The notes under the pieces were generated by a model. It was not told the DNA's origin. It did not search any database and worked only from the letters and a program-made list of their open reading frames with translations. 64,000 nucleotides of DNA from Enteractinococcus coprophilus. Lineage in GTDB: Bacteria; Actinomycetota; Actinomycetes; Actinomycetales; Micrococcaceae. The stretch lies in assembly GCF_006716305.1 (NCBI RefSeq), contig NZ_VFOU01000003.1, positions 620,001 to 684,000 of the forward strand, given 5' to 3'. Positions 24,235 through 33,631 of the stretch are shown in pieces. A program made the translations under genes and the position numbers. The first letter of the stretch is position 1. Each line of letters begins with the position of its first letter.

Positions 24235-26603
24235 CTGGATCCCTCCTTCATCCCGGCTGGAACCGAGGTACCAGCAGCGGAGCTTACCCGTCGGATGGCA
24301 GCCGCTGCGGTTTTAAATATTGGTTGTTTCGATGCAGGGTCCCAGTCTGTCAGCGTCAGCTCGTTGGCTGCCCGACCCGGGCCATCTGGTGCGCTCCCGG
24401 TGGTATCCCAATACCCATAATGAAATGGCAAAAATATTACACCGGACCGGATATCGGTGATCCGGGCCTTCGCCTGGACCAGCCCGCGCGGTGTCGTAAT
24501 TTCTGTGAGGTCACCATCTTGAATGCCCGCCGACCTCGCATCGGCTGTGCTGAGTTCTACCCATACTTCCGGGGCCGCATGATTAAGCTCGGGAGCACGG
24601 CCTGTCTTGGTTCGGGTATGGAAATGATAAATCGTGCGCCCGGTGATCAATTGAAAGGGGTATTCCTCGCTCGGTAGTTCGTGGGGTGGAATGTACTCGG
24701 CAGCGCGTAGGATCGCTTTGGCGTCCGGGTTCATCGCCCGATATTCGGTCGCGGTCACGGGAGCGCCGGTCTCAAGATCTCGCCCGTAGGATTCGCAATA
24801 GTCAGGGTCACTAAAAAACGCGCCGTCTCGATATAACCGCTCGGTGCCGTCGGGGTTATCTTCCGTACATGGCCATTGGATCCCCGATCCCCTGCGGAGC
24901 TTGTCATAGGTGATCCCGGTGTAGTCACATGGGCGACCCCGAGAGCATGCTTTCCACGCTTCAAACGCACTTTCCGGGTCAGACCAGGAAATTAACGGTC
25001 CACCGTCTTTGTCTCGTAGGTCAAGCCGTCGAGCATAGTCGATGAAGATCTCGAGATCGGGTTTGGCCTCACCTGGTGGTTCAACGGCCTTGTCTGAGAT
25101 GTGCACCGTGCGATCCACGTTGGTGAAGGTGCCGGTCTTCTCGCCCCAGGTCGCGGCTGGTAACACCACATCTGCTAGCTGTGCGGTTTCGGTTAAGAAA
25201 ATATCCTGGACGATCAACTGAAGATCGTCCTTGGATAACAGCGCACGGATCCGAGCCAGTTCGGGCAACGAGACCGCCGGGTTCGTCCCGCTCACCCACA
25301 ACTGGCGGATCGAACCTTCTTCGACATAACGCATCATCTGCATCAGGTGCGTCGGCGCAGAATAGTGCGGGATGTCGTCCGGGTTGACGTTCCACACGCG
25401 AGCAAGGTCTGCGATATGGTCGGGGTTGTTCCAGTTCCGGAAGCCGGGGAGATCCCCGTCTGCACCGCATTCGCGAGTGTTCTGGGCGGTGGGCTGGCCA
25501 TTCATTTGAAATATGCCACACCCGGGCTTGCCCAGCATCCCGCGGACTAAGTTGAGGTTATTGACCTGCACGGCGGCCGCAGTGGCCTGATGCGACTGAT
25601 AGAACCCCTGCAAGACAGTCGATAACAGCCGTTGTGCGTGACCCAAGATTCGGGCTGCTTCCCGAATCTGTCCCACTGGAACATCACAGATTTCTGCGGC
25701 GCGTTCCGGCGGATACTCCTTCACGACCTTCGCCAGGTCATCAAAACCGATGACGTGTGCATCAATGTAGTCCCGGTCGATCCACCCATTGGTGATAATT
25801 TCGTGCAATAGTGCATTCATCAACGCAACATTCGTGCCCGGGCGCGGTGCCAGGTGCACCGTGGCATGGCGTGCCACCGGAGTGGGTCGAGGATCAACAC
25901 AGATGATCTGTGGCGGGTCATCACCAGCGAGTCGATCCAACATCCTCATCCACAAGACACTTTGCGTTTCGGCAACATTGTGCCCAAACAGCGCGATCAC
26001 ATCGGCATGATCAACATCGGTATATGATCCGGGTTGACCGTCGCTTGCGAAAGATTCCTTCAGAGCAGCTGCAGCGGTGGCCGTGCACAGCCGGGTGTTG
26101 CCATCCAGATGCTTGGTACCGATGCCGCCGTGGGCAATGGTTGCCAGGGTGTAGTACTCCTCAGCGAATAACTGGCCGGTCGTATGAAAGCCCACCGCGC
26201 TGGGACCCTGTTCCTCAAGTAACCGCCGGGTGGTATCGACAATCCGCGTCATGGCGGTTTCCCAGTCAGTTTCCACCAGGGTGCCGTTTTCACGAATCAA
26301 CGGGGTGGTCAACCGGTCTTTGGACTCATTGGCCTGCCACCCATATACATCTTTGGTATCGAGCCTGCCGTGGTTGACTCGGTCCACGGCCCGACCACGC
26401 ACTCCCACTATGCGTTCATCTTTGACGGCAATGTCTAAAGCGTCGCCGTTGGAATGCAGAATTGAAGCCGATTGGACCCATCGATCCACATCGTGTTCTG
26501 TTAATCCTTCAGCCAGGTGAGTATCGACCCGAACGGGCCAAGCTGTCCCAGCGGCATACGGGGTGCGCGCACCCCACACGTCTGTAATACGGTTATTGTT
26601 CAT
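24231..26603 (-). CDS. Molybdopterin oxidoreductase lacking FeS-cluster cysteines
   Basis: The 790-residue protein belongs to the assimilatory nitrate reductase/formate dehydrogenase-like group. The Mo-ligand Cys is C173 in GNTRLCTATA. The bis-MGD regions are present (LFGHNVAETQS, QMNGQPTAQNTRECGADGDLPG, VVLPAATWGEKTGTFTNVDR), as is the C-terminal domain with FHYGYWDTTG. Relatives start their first domain with CVLCSNGC, which holds a [4Fe-4S] cluster. Here the matching residues are S47, H50 and D54 (SASILHSNGDALD), and GRLGPKG is GRLDTKD. Codons TCA, CAT and GAC each differ from Cys codons by at least two bases, so a read error is unlikely. No flavin or 2Fe-2S domain is attached. It is coupled to a small helical protein. 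Substrate unknown. Confidence 0.88.
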   Translation of the reverse strand: MNNNRITDVWGARTPYAAGTAWPVRVDTHLAEGLTEHDVDRWVQSASILHSNGDALDIAVKDERIVGVRGRAVDRVNHGRLDTKDVYGWQANESKDRLTTPLIRENGTLVETDWETAMTRIVDTTRRLLEEQGPSAVGFHTTGQLFAEEYYTLATIAHGGIGTKHLDGNTRLCTATAAAALKESFASDGQPGSYTDVDHADVIALFGHNVAETQSVLWMRMLDRLAGDDPPQIICVDPRPTPVARHATVHLAPRPGTNVALMNALLHEIITNGWIDRDYIDAHVIGFDDLAKVVKEYPPERAAEICDVPVGQIREAARILGHAQRLLSTVLQGFYQSHQATAAAVQVNNLNLVRGMLGKPGCGIFQMNGQPTAQNTRECGADGDLPGFRNWNNPDHIADLARVWNVNPDDIPHYSAPTHLMQMMRYVEEGSIRQLWVSGTNPAVSLPELARIRALLSKDDLQLIVQDIFLTETAQLADVVLPAATWGEKTGTFTNVDRTVHISDKAVEPPGEAKPDLEIFIDYARRLDLRDKDGGPLISWSDPESAFEAWKACSRGRPCDYTGITYDKLRRGSGIQWPCTEDNPDGTERLYRDGAFFSDPDYCESYGRDLETGAPVTATEYRAMNPDAKAILRAAEYIPPHELPSEEYPFQLITGRTIYHFHTRTKTGRAPELNHAAPEVWVELSTADARSAGIQDGDLTEITTPRGLVQAKARITDIRSGVIFLPFHYGYWDTTGSAPDGPGRAANELTLTDWDPASKQPIFKTAAAAIRRVSSAAGTSVPAGMKEGSR

Positions 26604-26651
26604 CGTGATCCTTTTCCCGTCCTGGTCAGGTAACCGGTTGGTTGGTGAGAA

Positions 26652-27536
26652 TCAGCTAGCTTTCTTCTTTGAAGTCGAACGCTTCGAGTCGGACTTCTTC
26701 TCCGAGCTGGCCGACTTCTTGGATCCAGATTTCTTCGACTCTCGTGATTTGCTCACTGACTGTCGCAGGGCCTCCATCAGGTCCACAACTTCGCCGCCAG
26801 CATCGTCATCCTCGTCCTCATCGGGGAAGGTTTCTTCGAGATCGAGGGCGTCGCCGGCTTCGATCTTCGCATCGATCAGCTTGCGTAGTTCGACCTGATA
26901 GTCGTCTTCAAACTCTTCTGGCTCGAAATCCTGTGAATACGACTCCACCAGGGTGGCGGCCATTTCGAGTTCTTTCTTCCCAATTTTGGCCTTGGAGTTG
27001 ACCCCTTTGAAATCAACGTCGCGGATCTCATCGGCCCAGCGCAGGGTTTGGATCATGAGCATTTTGCCGCACGTGCGCAAGATCGCCAGCCGGGTACGGG
27101 TACGCAGCGTGATTTTGACGATCGCCGTCCGGTCGGTGTCGTCCAGGGTTTGGCGCAGCAGCAAATAGGCTTTGGGCGTCTTAGACGTGGGCTCGAGGAA
27201 ATAGGATTTCTCCAGCATGATCGAATCGATCTGATCAGACGGAACGAATTGCAGTACCTCAATGTCGTCGTCATCCTCGGCGGGCAACGCCTCGATATCG
27301 TCCTTGGTGATGATCACGCGGTGGTCGCCGTCGTCATAGGCCTTTTCGATTTCTGAGTACTCAACGACCTCACCGCATTCCTCGCATTTGCGCTGATACC
27401 GGATGCGGCCACCGTCTTTGTCATGCACCTGGTGCATGTCGACGTCGTGGCTCTCGGTTGCCGAGTACAACTTCACGGGCACGTTGACGAGTCCAAAGGC
27501 GATGGATCCAGACCAGATTGCTCTCATGGCCCCCAT
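26652..27536 (-). CDS. ku: Ku homodimer, non-homologous end joining
   Basis: The 294-residue protein begins MGAMRAIWSGSIAFGLVNVPVKLYSATE, the hallmark start of bacterial Ku. It contains RYQRKCEECGEVVEYSEIEKAYD, and ends in a Lys/Ser-rich tail (about 255-294) that is typical of actinobacterial Ku and promotes DNA binding. Ku rings slide onto double-strand ends and recruit LigD. It is divergent from ligD, with 106 bases between the starts. Start at 27536 is supported by AGGTAGG; ATG 27527 is also possible. Confidence 0.95.
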   Translation of the reverse strand: MGAMRAIWSGSIAFGLVNVPVKLYSATESHDVDMHQVHDKDGGRIRYQRKCEECGEVVEYSEIEKAYDDGDHRVIITKDDIEALPAEDDDDIEVLQFVPSDQIDSIMLEKSYFLEPTSKTPKAYLLLRQTLDDTDRTAIVKITLRTRTRLAILRTCGKMLMIQTLRWADEIRDVDFKGVNSKAKIGKKELEMAATLVESYSQDFEPEEFEDDYQVELRKLIDAKIEAGDALDLEETFPDEDEDDDAGGEVVDLMEALRQSVSKSRESKKSGSKKSASSEKKSDSKRSTSKKKAS

Positions 27537-27642
27537 TAAAACCTACCTATCGGGCCCTGGCTAGGGGTGGAAATCGCCATCGTCGCGGTCTAGGCGCAGC
27601 CGGGGTGGCTCCGGTAGCATGCACGCAACAGGAGGATTGTGC

Positions 27643-30159
27643 ATGTCCCGCGATGAACAGAAAGTCTCGATTGATGGCCATCGGTTGACCCTCACGAATC
27701 TCGAGAAAGTCTACTACCCGGAAACCGGTACGACCAAGGGTGAAGTCTTGGACTATTACGCCCGGATCGCGTCGATCTTTATTCGGCATGCGGCCGATCG
27801 GATTGCCACCCGCAAGCGCTGGGTTGACGGCGTCGGTACCCCTGAGCAACCCGGCAAAATGTTCTTCGAAAAGGATCTGCCGGAGCATGCGCCGTCGTGG
27901 CTTGCCACCCACGAGATTGAACACAGCACCGGCACCAAGCACTATCCGCTGGTCCAAGATCAAGCGACGCTAATGTATCTGGCCCAGCTGGGGTCGCTTG
28001 AGATTCATATCCCCCAGTGGCGTGTGCTGTCGAAGGGCGATCCCGGCACGATTACCTCGGATACCCGGTACCCTGACCGGATGGTGTTTGACCTCGACCC
28101 GGGCGAGGGCCGCGGACTGGCCGACTGTATCGAGGTGGCCCACATGGTGCGCGAGCTGCTCAACGGGATGGGCCTGGATGCTTACCCGTTGACTAGTGGG
28201 TCCAAGGGCGTGCACATGTACGCGCCGCTGGATGGTTCGGCGACTAGCCAGCAGGTCTCCGATGTCGCCAAAGAACTCGCGCGCAGCCTGGCGGCCGATC
28301 ATCCCGGGCTGATTGTCTCGAAGATGAAGAAAACGCTACGCAAGAATAAGGTATTCATCGACTGGTCGCAGAACTCGGCATCCAAAACCACGGTCGCACC
28401 GTATTCACTGCGCGGCAGATTCACCCCAACGGTCGCCGCTCCGAGAACCTGGGACGAGCTGGCTGACCCAGCGACTGTTGAACATCTGCGCTTCGAAGAG
28501 GTCCTGGAACGACTCGACGATCTTGGCGACCTGCTGGAACCCTTAGCGCAGAGCGCCGGAGCCGCAGATGCGGCGTCCATAACTGATGCCGATCCGGACG
28601 AAGCACCGCAGGATCGGCTAACCACCTACCGGTCGATGCGTGACCCAAAGAAAACGCCCGAACCGGTACCGGATCGTCACGGCACCACCGGCGACGAACG
28701 CATCTTCGTGATCCAAGAACATCACGCGCGCCGACTGCACTGGGATTTTCGTTTGGAACACGAAGGCGTCTTAGTGTCCTGGGCACTGCCCAAAGGTCCA
28801 CCGACCGATCCAGACCGCAACCATCTCGCCATCCAGACCGAAGATCACCCGATGGAATATGCCAGTTTCGAAGGCACCATCCCCAAGGGCGAATACGGTG
28901 GCGGTGAGGTCACCATCTGGGATTCGGGCACCTATGAACTAAAAAAATGGCGCGACGGCAAAGAAATCACCGCGGTGCTCCACGGGCAACCAGATGGCGG
29001 TCTCGGTGGGACCAAAGAGTTCGCACTGTTTAATACCGGCAGCCACGGCCCGAATGAGGATCCGGCCAGAAACTGGATGATCCACCTGAAGGAAAGCTCT
29101 GCCGACGACGCTGCACCCCGGTCAAAGAAAACCAAAACCCGCAAAACTCGCGACGACGAGGCTGAAGTCTCTGCAGATGGGCCTGTGGAACCGGCAGAGT
29201 ATGCACCGATGCTTGCCACCATCGGTGAGGTCAATGCCGTTGAGCAGGATGAACACGATTGGGCTTTCGAAATGAAATGGGACGGCATCCGTGCCATCGC
29301 CACCGTCCGTGCGCCCACTAACGCTACTCCCGGGTCGGTGGCACTGGTCAGTCGCAACGACATCGATATGACCAACACGTACCCAGAACTCGCGGAACTA
29401 GCAGAGTGTGTGGAGGTCGATTGTGTCGTCGATGGTGAAATCGTCGCCCTCGGCCCATCAGGGCGCCCCGAATTCGGCCGCCTTCAACAGCGGATGGGTC
29501 TGAAAAAGGCTCGGGATGTGGAAGAAGAACGCGCGAAGACCCCGGTGTATTTCATGGTTTTTGATGTATTGGAAGTTGACGGCGAATCACTGCTGCGCGA
29601 TTCTTATGACCAACGACGACAGCGCTTATTTGAGACCGTGTCGGAAGGTGAGCATATTTATGTTCCAGAAGCCTTCGATGGTTCTCTTGAGCACGCGATG
29701 AATTCCAGCAAGCAGCTGAAGCTTGAGGGGGTCATGGCGAAAAAGAAATCCAGCGTCTACCTTCCTGGGAAACGTACGAAGACATGGTTGAAACTCAAAC
29801 ACGCTACGACACGTGAAGTGCTGATCATTGGGTGGCGAACCGGCAATGGCGGTCGGGCAGGTACGCTCGGTTCGCTGTTAGTTGCCGCCCACGGTCCAGA
29901 AGGTTTGGTGTACATGGGTCGGGTCGGCACCGGATTCGACCAGGATCAGCTCGAGATGCTGCGCGAAAAGCTGGATGGTATTGCCCGGAAAACACCCCCG
30001 GCGGACGTCCCCGCTGAGCAGCGTAAAGATGCCAACTGGGTGACCCCCAAGCTCGTGGGCGATGTGGAATTCGGAGGCATCACCGAGGCCGGACGCCTAC
30101 GCCATCCGGTGTGGCGTGGACTTCGCGACGACATCGACCCCGAAGACGTCACGGTATAG
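27643..30159 (+). CDS. ligD: Multifunctional ATP-dependent DNA ligase D
   Basis: AGGAGG at 27630-27635 places the start at ATG 27643 (838 residues), not the ATG at 27619. Domain order is polymerase/primase (about 1-290; FDLDPGEG metal motif), phosphoesterase (about 330-480; HHARRLHWDFRLE and EYGGGEVTIWDSG) and ATP-dependent ligase (about 515-838; motif I EMKWDGIRA with nucleotidyl Lys K545, C-terminal KTWLKLKH). This Pol-PE-Lig order is that of mycobacteria. The protein fills, trims and seals double-strand breaks held by Ku, whose gene is divergent. The linkers between domains are acidic/Lys-rich. Confidence 0.96.
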   Translation: MSRDEQKVSIDGHRLTLTNLEKVYYPETGTTKGEVLDYYARIASIFIRHAADRIATRKRWVDGVGTPEQPGKMFFEKDLPEHAPSWLATHEIEHSTGTKHYPLVQDQATLMYLAQLGSLEIHIPQWRVLSKGDPGTITSDTRYPDRMVFDLDPGEGRGLADCIEVAHMVRELLNGMGLDAYPLTSGSKGVHMYAPLDGSATSQQVSDVAKELARSLAADHPGLIVSKMKKTLRKNKVFIDWSQNSASKTTVAPYSLRGRFTPTVAAPRTWDELADPATVEHLRFEEVLERLDDLGDLLEPLAQSAGAADAASITDADPDEAPQDRLTTYRSMRDPKKTPEPVPDRHGTTGDERIFVIQEHHARRLHWDFRLEHEGVLVSWALPKGPPTDPDRNHLAIQTEDHPMEYASFEGTIPKGEYGGGEVTIWDSGTYELKKWRDGKEITAVLHGQPDGGLGGTKEFALFNTGSHGPNEDPARNWMIHLKESSADDAAPRSKKTKTRKTRDDEAEVSADGPVEPAEYAPMLATIGEVNAVEQDEHDWAFEMKWDGIRAIATVRAPTNATPGSVALVSRNDIDMTNTYPELAELAECVEVDCVVDGEIVALGPSGRPEFGRLQQRMGLKKARDVEEERAKTPVYFMVFDVLEVDGESLLRDSYDQRRQRLFETVSEGEHIYVPEAFDGSLEHAMNSSKQLKLEGVMAKKKSSVYLPGKRTKTWLKLKHATTREVLIIGWRTGNGGRAGTLGSLLVAAHGPEGLVYMGRVGTGFDQDQLEMLREKLDGIARKTPPADVPAEQRKDANWVTPKLVGDVEFGGITEAGRLRHPVWRGLRDDIDPEDVTV

Positions 30160-30235
30160 CGATCCAGCTCAAGGTCTCTGGAGTTCGCTCTTGTGCTTGT
30201 CTCCTAGGCGAGTGCTGTCGGCCTGATTCTCGCGC

Positions 30236-31135
30236 TTAGCTATCCGAAGCCTTGGCTTCTTCGGATCGTGCCGCTTCGATTGCCGGGCGGTCTTGACCGC
30301 CTTTGATCTCTCGTGGCTTGCGCTCTCGTTTGGCGCTGAGTTCGGCGGAGAGGTCGGGGATCTGGTGCCACTGCGGCAGTTGCCCGAACGTTTCTTGCGT
30401 CTGTTCCACTACCTTGCGGGCAAGAGCACGGTTGGCGAAACCACCAATGCCAGCGCCGATGCCAAACGGCACGGCGCGTCCAAAGAAGCGTAAGGCTTCA
30501 CCGCGGAGCAGTGTTTTCATAAACCGGTTCGCCAGCGAGTTGAAGGCGCGTTCGGTGATCCCGGTGATCCCGGAGGCAATCCACGCGGTCGGCCCCAATG
30601 TCCCAAAACGTGTTCCAGGCTGAGAGTCTGCTGCTTGTTTGAGTAGCTCACGGCCTTCTTCGCCCAACAGGATCGTCATGACCAGGGCTTGGGAGTCTTT
30701 TGAATTCTTCGTGTTCATCCCGGCAAGTTCCGCAATCGCCTGTGCGTAGAGACCGGTTAATTCGAGAAAGCCAAGGGTGGCACCGAATGATGCGCCAAGA
30801 CTTGCGGCAGTCCCAATGCCCGGAACGGCTCCTACCCCACCGGCGGCCGCACCGGTGGTGGTCAGCGAGGCGATGTAGCGGCGCGATAAACGCTCAGCGA
30901 GTTCACCGGGGCTGTCGTCGGGGTACTTCTTGCTCATCCGACGCAATTCTGCGATGACCAGCGGACGCTGTACATTCATAGCGCCCAGGACCGCACGTCG
31001 AAACGCCGGCGTTGGCCGACCTTTCGAATCAACGGCTTTGCCCAACATCTTCTGGGCCTCCCGGGCGGTTTTGTCGCGTCGAGCGCCTTTGGCTTTGGTC
31101 TTTTTTGATTTTTGGATTTCGTTATCTTTCGGCAA
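30236..31135 (-). CDS. EcsC-family protein
   Basis: The 299-residue protein has a basic N-terminus and a Gly/Ala-rich hydrophobic centre (about 90-150, TTTGAAAGGVGAVPGIGTAA) typical of EcsC-domain proteins. A second hydrophobic hairpin is near 215-235 (FFGRAVPFGIGAGIGGFANR). EcsC-family members are membrane-associated and of unclear biochemical role. It ends in a Lys/Glu-rich tail. The gene lies two bases after an alpha/beta-hydrolase-like gene and appears co-transcribed with it. Confidence 0.72.
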   Translation of the reverse strand: MPKDNEIQKSKKTKAKGARRDKTAREAQKMLGKAVDSKGRPTPAFRRAVLGAMNVQRPLVIAELRRMSKKYPDDSPGELAERLSRRYIASLTTTGAAAGGVGAVPGIGTAASLGASFGATLGFLELTGLYAQAIAELAGMNTKNSKDSQALVMTILLGEEGRELLKQAADSQPGTRFGTLGPTAWIASGITGITERAFNSLANRFMKTLLRGEALRFFGRAVPFGIGAGIGGFANRALARKVVEQTQETFGQLPQWHQIPDLSAELSAKRERKPREIKGGQDRPAIEAARSEEAKASDS

Positions 31136-31137
31136 GA

Positions 31138-31755
31138 TCAGCTCACATTCTGAGTAAGAAACGGTGTGATGGCCGAGGTGGTTTTAGCTTCAACGAAACG
31201 GGTGTGGGTTGTCAACCACTGCGTAGCGAATTCCGCGGAGGGATGGTCAAACTCCTCCCCGAAAGTGATCCACAAAACACGCTTTGACTCGGCGTTTTCC
31301 TCCTGTCCTTCCAGCGCGGCCAGCATCGGGTTATCGATCACGTACCCGTTGAGTCCAACCACGCCGCTCAGTGCTTCCGGCCGCACTCGCAGCAGGGTAG
31401 TGGCCAAGGCGGCTCCTTGGCCGACGCCAATCGCTTGGATGCTGTCATAGGAGGTGGTGCCGTATTCGTCGTCGTCGATGGCGTCGAACACACGGTGAGC
31501 AGCGGAGAGGATCTCTGGGAAGTTTTGGTACTGATGGTCTTGACTGGTGAACCATTGGTGGCCGAAAGCGGCATTGAACCCGGCCTGCAAGGCGAGTCCC
31601 GTGGTGCCGGGCGGTAGGTGTGAGAAGTAGTGTTCGGCGACCGTTTCGGGGGTGGAGCCGGCGTCGTGGAAGATCAGCACCAGGTTGGTGGTGCGAAGGT
31701 GTTCGGGAAGGGACCAGATTGCTCGGTGACCGGTGGCAAGCGTTTCAGCGTACAT
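31138..31755 (-). CDS. Alpha/beta-hydrolase-fold protein lacking nucleophile Ser
   Basis: The 205 residues follow the carboxylesterase/phospholipase pattern: LVLIFHDAGSTPE (oxyanion loop), then SIQAIGVGQGAALATTLL (nucleophile elbow), and a C-terminal region with FDHPS and THTRF. The elbow should read G-x-S-x-G, for example GFSQG. Here it is G110-V-G112-Q-G114, encoded GGC GTC GGC CAA GGA, so the Ser is Gly. Hydrolase activity by the normal mechanism is therefore unlikely. It is followed by the EcsC gene two bases on, and preceded by the DUF456 gene 13 bases upstream, forming a probable operon. Confidence 0.7.
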   Translation of the reverse strand: MYAETLATGHRAIWSLPEHLRTTNLVLIFHDAGSTPETVAEHYFSHLPPGTTGLALQAGFNAAFGHQWFTSQDHQYQNFPEILSAAHRVFDAIDDDEYGTTSYDSIQAIGVGQGAALATTLLRVRPEALSGVVGLNGYVIDNPMLAALEGQEENAESKRVLWITFGEEFDHPSAEFATQWLTTHTRFVEAKTTSAITPFLTQNVS

Positions 31756-31768
31756 GCCCTTACTCTAG

Positions 31769-32266
31769 TCAAGCGCTGGTGAGAAAGTGGATGAGAACGC
31801 CCACACCGAAGATGGCGATGGCCATGATGATGCAGCCGAGCTCAACGAGCATGCCGATCCCCATGGCTTTGAGGGCTTCAAGCGAGGAGCGAAAAGCAGC
31901 CACGGGGTCGCGGCGTCGGTAGTATTCGGCGCCAAACAAGCCGAGGGCAAAGCCGATGAAGATCCCGAAGAAGGGGATGAGAAACAGCCCGACGATGGCC
32001 GAAGCGGTCGCGATGATTATCGGTGTATTTGGGATGCGTTCGCGTCGCATGGTCCGGCCCGTCAGGACCAGGGAGGCGCTCCAACCGACAAGTGCTAGGG
32101 CGGCTGCGATGACGCCGGTAGCCCAGGAGGCGGTGGATCCGATCCTCCAGGCCCAGGCGATCATGGTGATGATAGCGATCGGTGAGCCGGGCAGGACGGG
32201 AAAGATGAGACCGCCCAGGGCGACGAGCATCAACAGGGCGGCAAGGACTGTGACTATAACTTCCAC
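31769..32266 (-). CDS. DUF456 family membrane protein
   Basis: The 165-residue protein has four or five hydrophobic segments and the Gly-rich pattern of DUF456: GGLIFPVLPGSPI near the start, and PFFGIFIGFALGLFGAEYYRR near 100-120. No function is established for the family. It is followed closely by the alpha/beta-hydrolase-like and EcsC genes, and its start lies ten bases after the stop of the upstream exonuclease-fold gene. Confidence 0.75.
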   Translation of the reverse strand: MEVIVTVLAALLMLVALGGLIFPVLPGSPIAIITMIAWAWRIGSTASWATGVIAAALALVGWSASLVLTGRTMRRERIPNTPIIIATASAIVGLFLIPFFGIFIGFALGLFGAEYYRRRDPVAAFRSSLEALKAMGIGMLVELGCIIMAIAIFGVGVLIHFLTSA

Positions 32267-32275
32267 AGTGTCAGG

Positions 32276-33631
32276 TTACTCGCCGATGGCGATGTCTGCC
32301 CAAACCATGTGGTGAGTATTCTCGGGTGATTGCATACCGAAGGTGCTGCGATACACATCAGTGCGCTCGTTACCGGTTTCGAACACTCCAGCGTCCGTCA
32401 CCGTGAGGTCGGCACCCGGCAGCACATAGTCGGCGCGGTACGTCTGGCCGGCGTTATCTGGATCGGGTGCGGTGTGGTGTTCGGCGTCGGGATTATTTGG
32501 TAGCACGCCGCGACCCAGAACATTGGGCGGCAGGGTGTGTTCTTGCTGAGGATCGATAAGAGCGTCGGACTTTAGCAGCTCTGCGATGGTGTCTGATGTA
32601 CTTGGGCCGTTGTCTTCCGGGTCGGCTTTGAGTGAGCCGGCAATGACGAAGGCGGCGTCGTCCTCTAGCGGGCCACGGTCGCCCCGGTGATCCAAAATGT
32701 ACTCGGTGTCTGACTCAAGATAGTCTTGCCAGAACCGAATTTGATCGTTGTTGCGAGCCTGTCCGTGCGGGGAGGTGGAGACATCTGCGGCTGCTGAAGC
32801 AAGCACATGCAACGTTTCGCCCTCGACTGCCACGGGGATATCCCAGTGCGCTACAGATGATAGTGGCAAAATATTGCGTTCCAGGTCGGTGAGGTTTTTC
32901 GGAATGCTGTTATCGGGCATGCTCTCCCAGGGCATGGACGAAAAATCTCGAATCTTGTCAGCATCCAGCGGGTACATCGAGTACACGATCATGGATGACT
33001 GACCGGGGAACTCGCCGTAGCCTAAGGCATCACCGGGTCCACCAATCGTGCCGTCACGATCTAGGTCGGCGCCTGAGTCCACGCCGGCGTTGGTCTGATT
33101 GGCGTAGAGATAAGGGTAGGTGATGCCGGCAAATTCTTCACTGCCCACGGCGAGGTAGTTGGTGTTGAAAGCTTTTGCGATATTCTCGCCGGCGTCAGCA
33201 TCAATACCGGTCAGCACTAAGACGTCGGGGCGGACGGTTTGGATGATGCGCGCTACCTCGGTGGCGTCTTCGGCGCCGGGGGCTGACAGGTCCTCCAGGA
33301 GATCTCCGGCGGAATCACGCGTCAGAGCCGCGTTATAGGTCGCGACGCGCAGCGAGTCGGGCTGTGGGCTCTCCAGAACGGGCACGGCATCGGCCGGCAG
33401 GACCTCGCCGCCGGCTTCTTCGGCAGCAGGCTCTTCACCGATCATCTCGCGTGCACCATCGGCGGTCACATCTGCTTCAGGTCGCGGACAATATCCTAGG
33501 TCCGGTGCCGTGCCGGCCTCATCGGCTACCGCAGCCTGAATCGGAGACGCAAAACTCAGCGCGAGACATCCGGCCGCAGCCGCGATGAGCGCTGTTTTTT
33601 GCACTCGAAAAACAGAGCGGAAATTGTGCAT
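32276..33631 (-). CDS. Secreted EEP-fold protein with degenerate active site
   Basis: Starting at ATG 33631 the protein is 451 residues, with a signal peptide (about 1-34, cut near IQAAVA). It then matches actinobacterial secreted endonuclease/exonuclease/phosphatase proteins: LRVATYNAAL at 95-102, EVARIIQTVRPDVLVL at 126-140. In that group the next residues are NEFD, with the metal-binding Glu; here they are TGID (G142). The expected GDLN/GDQN is GSLK, the His-Pro-Thr-Pro-Pro segment is ASAAA, and the final SDH is NTHH. All expected catalytic residues appear lost, so this is probably a non-enzymatic secreted protein. A longer start at 33760 adds 43 residues without family likeness; no ribosome site decides. 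Confidence 0.75.
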   Translation of the reverse strand: MHNFRSVFRVQKTALIAAAAGCLALSFASPIQAAVADEAGTAPDLGYCPRPEADVTADGAREMIGEEPAAEEAGGEVLPADAVPVLESPQPDSLRVATYNAALTRDSAGDLLEDLSAPGAEDATEVARIIQTVRPDVLVLTGIDADAGENIAKAFNTNYLAVGSEEFAGITYPYLYANQTNAGVDSGADLDRDGTIGGPGDALGYGEFPGQSSMIVYSMYPLDADKIRDFSSMPWESMPDNSIPKNLTDLERNILPLSSVAHWDIPVAVEGETLHVLASAAADVSTSPHGQARNNDQIRFWQDYLESDTEYILDHRGDRGPLEDDAAFVIAGSLKADPEDNGPSTSDTIAELLKSDALIDPQQEHTLPPNVLGRGVLPNNPDAEHHTAPDPDNAGQTYRADYVLPGADLTVTDAGVFETGNERTDVYRSTFGMQSPENTHHMVWADIAIGE

